Source of the DNA: Nitrospirota bacterium
GTDB lineage: Bacteria; Nitrospirota; Thermodesulfovibrionia; Thermodesulfovibrionales; UBA6898
NCBI GenBank assembly: GCA_029858145.1
Contig: JAOUFP010000210.1
Span: forward strand, 1 to 5,733
Length of the DNA stretch: 5,733 nt
Direction: 5' to 3'
The notes below the pieces were generated by a model that was not told where the DNA came from, searched no databases, and saw nothing but the letters and a program-made list of their open reading frames with translations. Both the position numbers and the translations under genes were made by a program. This document shows, in pieces, positions 4,414 to 5,733 of the stretch. Each line of letters opens with the position of its first letter. Positions within the stretch are counted from its first letter, which is position 1.

Positions 4414-5733
4414 CTACAAAGTTTTCATTTCCTTCTCTTTATCCAAGACAGGTATTCTCACCTCGACCGAATGCTCCCGATGGTCGTCAAGAAGTGGAAT
4501 AGCATTATCGGGCTGTCCAACGCCATCGACGGTCACACTCAACACGCTGCCGTCACCCGGTTGGGGCACGTTGATATGCCGGACAGAGATATGATACAGA
4601 GTTTCCCGGTACCGGTAATGCACCTTGAACGACTTCCAATCCGCAGGCAGACACGGCGCGAAACGCAGCTTGTCTACTTCAAGCCTCAGCCCAAGGAGTG
4701 ATTCAAGGATAAGCCTGTACATCCAGCCGGCCGATCCCGTGTACCATGTCCATCCGCCGCGGCCAACGTGCGGAGAGACCGCATATACGTCTGCCGCAAC
4801 AACATACGGTTCTACTTTATACGTTGCTATTTCCTCCCTGGTTTTCCCATGGTTTACCGGGTTGATCATCGCCAGCAGTTCCCACGCTCGGCTGCTGTCG
4901 CCCAACACAGCGAAGGCCATCGCCGCCCATATCGCCGCATGAGTGTATTGGCCTCCGTTCTCCCTTACCCCCGGGACGTATCCCTTTATATAACCGGGAT
5001 TCAGATCCGATTTGTCAAACGGCGGGTCCAGGAGCTGGATCAGGCCATGCTCCCGTCGAACAAGAAGCTTATCCACCGCTTCCATTGCCATACGAGAGTG
5101 TCCGGAATCCCCGGCGCCGGAGAGAACAGACCAGCTTTGCGCTATGGAATCAATCCGGCATTCGGGATTGCCGGCCGAACCCAGTGGTGAACCGTTGTCA
5201 AAGTAAGCCCGGCGATACCACTCGCCATCCCAGCCATGCTCCTCGATATTTCTGCGCAGTTGAGCAGCTTCCTCCTGGCAGCGTTCAGCGAAAGGCAGAT
5301 CACCGTGCAGACGCGCAATCTCACAGAACTGTACGAGCACCTCATAAAGAAAGAATCCCAGCCAAACGCTTTCGCCCCTGCCGTGTTCACCGACCATGTT
5401 CATGCCGTCGTTCCAGTCACACGAGCCGATGAGCGGGAGACCGTGCTCGCCGCGGCTGAGGCCCCTGAGGATGGCCCGCACACAGTGATCGTACAAACTC
5501 GCTGTTTCTTCAGACGTGCGGGGAAGATCATAATACGAGTCCTCGTCTGTGTTTACCGGGCGGCCCTCGAGGAAGCGGACGGTTTCATCCAAAACCCCGG
5601 TATCTCCGCTCATCAGAACATAGCGGCACGCGGCCAGGGGCAGCCAGAGAAGGTCGTCCGAACAGCGCGTACGCACGCCCCTGCCTGAAGGGGGATGCCA
5701 CCAGTGCTGGACATCTCCCTCCCTGAACTGATG
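4414..5733 (-). CDS. ndvB: cyclic beta-1,2-glucan synthase, C-terminal GH94 region (partial)
   Basis: The 439 C-terminal residues of a gene entering from the right edge are visible. The frame is open to the last base; the GTG at 5676 is internal, since HQFREGDVQHWWHP reads through in frame upstream. NdvB/ChvB are very large inner-membrane enzymes (about 2800 residues) that make cyclic beta-1,2-glucan for the periplasm. Their C-terminal GH94 region acts as a phosphorylase-like domain controlling chain length. Signatures in visible-fragment numbering are HWWHPP (10-15), RTRCSDDLLWLP (21-32), the DWND motif (106-109) whose last Asp corresponds to the GH94 general acid, RIDSIAQSWS (193-202), GYVPGVRENGGQYTHAAIW (251-269), and YKVEPYVVAADVYA with GGWTWYTGSAGWMY (305-339), the phosphate-binding part. 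All key motifs are intact and the gene ends in a normal TAG. A stand-alone GH94 phosphorylase is the alternative, but the sequence is closest to the NdvB type. Confidence 0.93.
   Translation of the reverse strand, partial: HQFREGDVQHWWHPPSGRGVRTRCSDDLLWLPLAACRYVLMSGDTGVLDETVRFLEGRPVNTDEDSYYDLPRTSEETASLYDHCVRAILRGLSRGEHGLPLIGSCDWNDGMNMVGEHGRGESVWLGFFLYEVLVQFCEIARLHGDLPFAERCQEEAAQLRRNIEEHGWDGEWYRRAYFDNGSPLGSAGNPECRIDSIAQSWSVLSGAGDSGHSRMAMEAVDKLLVRREHGLIQLLDPPFDKSDLNPGYIKGYVPGVRENGGQYTHAAIWAAMAFAVLGDSSRAWELLAMINPVNHGKTREEIATYKVEPYVVAADVYAVSPHVGRGGWTWYTGSAGWMYRLILESLLGLRLEVDKLRFAPCLPADWKSFKVHYRYRETLYHISVRHINVPQPGDGSVLSVTVDGVGQPDNAIPLLDDHREHSVEVRIPVLDKEKEMKTL

Noticed and set aside
5236..5688. Long plus-strand frames opposite the glucan synthase
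   Set aside because: They are shadows of a high-G+C gene whose minus-strand frame carries every GH94 motif.

Overview
The window looks like a chromosomal, partly accessory stretch from a Gram-negative, probably anaerobic or metabolically versatile bacterium. Two small genes encode lipoproteins, a third has the DUF2934 motif, one gene encodes a ferredoxin-nitroreductase fusion, and one encodes the end of a cyclic beta-1,2-glucan synthase. This mix, with a GTCATTCCCG-type hairpin repeat, would fit Nitrospirota or Desulfobacterota-like genomes. That placement is inference from gene content only.

Layout: 1-55 may be the last codons of an upstream gene. A soluble PAS-domain histidine kinase (225 or 270 to 1367, +) follows, with no response regulator beside it in the window. 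A two-gene unit of small lipoproteins (1585-1992 and 2007-2459, +) comes next, each gene with a strong Shine-Dalgarno sequence; the second is a DUF2846 protein. Between this unit and the next gene lie an integron attC-like foldable site (2469-2561) and a 151-bp quasi-palindromic, MITE-like element (2573-2723). The ferredoxin-nitroreductase fusion (2785-3699, -) is convergent with the lipoproteins. After a gene-free stretch of about 300 bp comes a DUF2934 gene (4007-4216, +) whose stop codon lies inside a small terminator hairpin. The window ends in the C-terminal GH94 region of an NdvB/ChvB-type glucan synthase (4414-5733, -) that enters from the right edge; its first visible codon is the edge itself.

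Base composition changes along the window. Hand-counted 60-base samples give 25/60 G+C in the kinase (1021-1080), 24/60 in the first lipoprotein (1681-1740), 38/60 in the nitroreductase (3301-3360) and 34/60 in the glucan synthase (5281-5340). The kinase-lipoprotein block may therefore have a different history from the right half.

The genes do not form one pathway. The kinase and lipoproteins suggest sensing and envelope functions, the glucan synthase makes periplasmic glucan, and the nitroreductase is a redox enzyme. The most unusual part is 1585-2723: an AT-rich lipoprotein pair followed by an attC-like structure and a non-autonomous repeat. I see no clear new multi-gene system.
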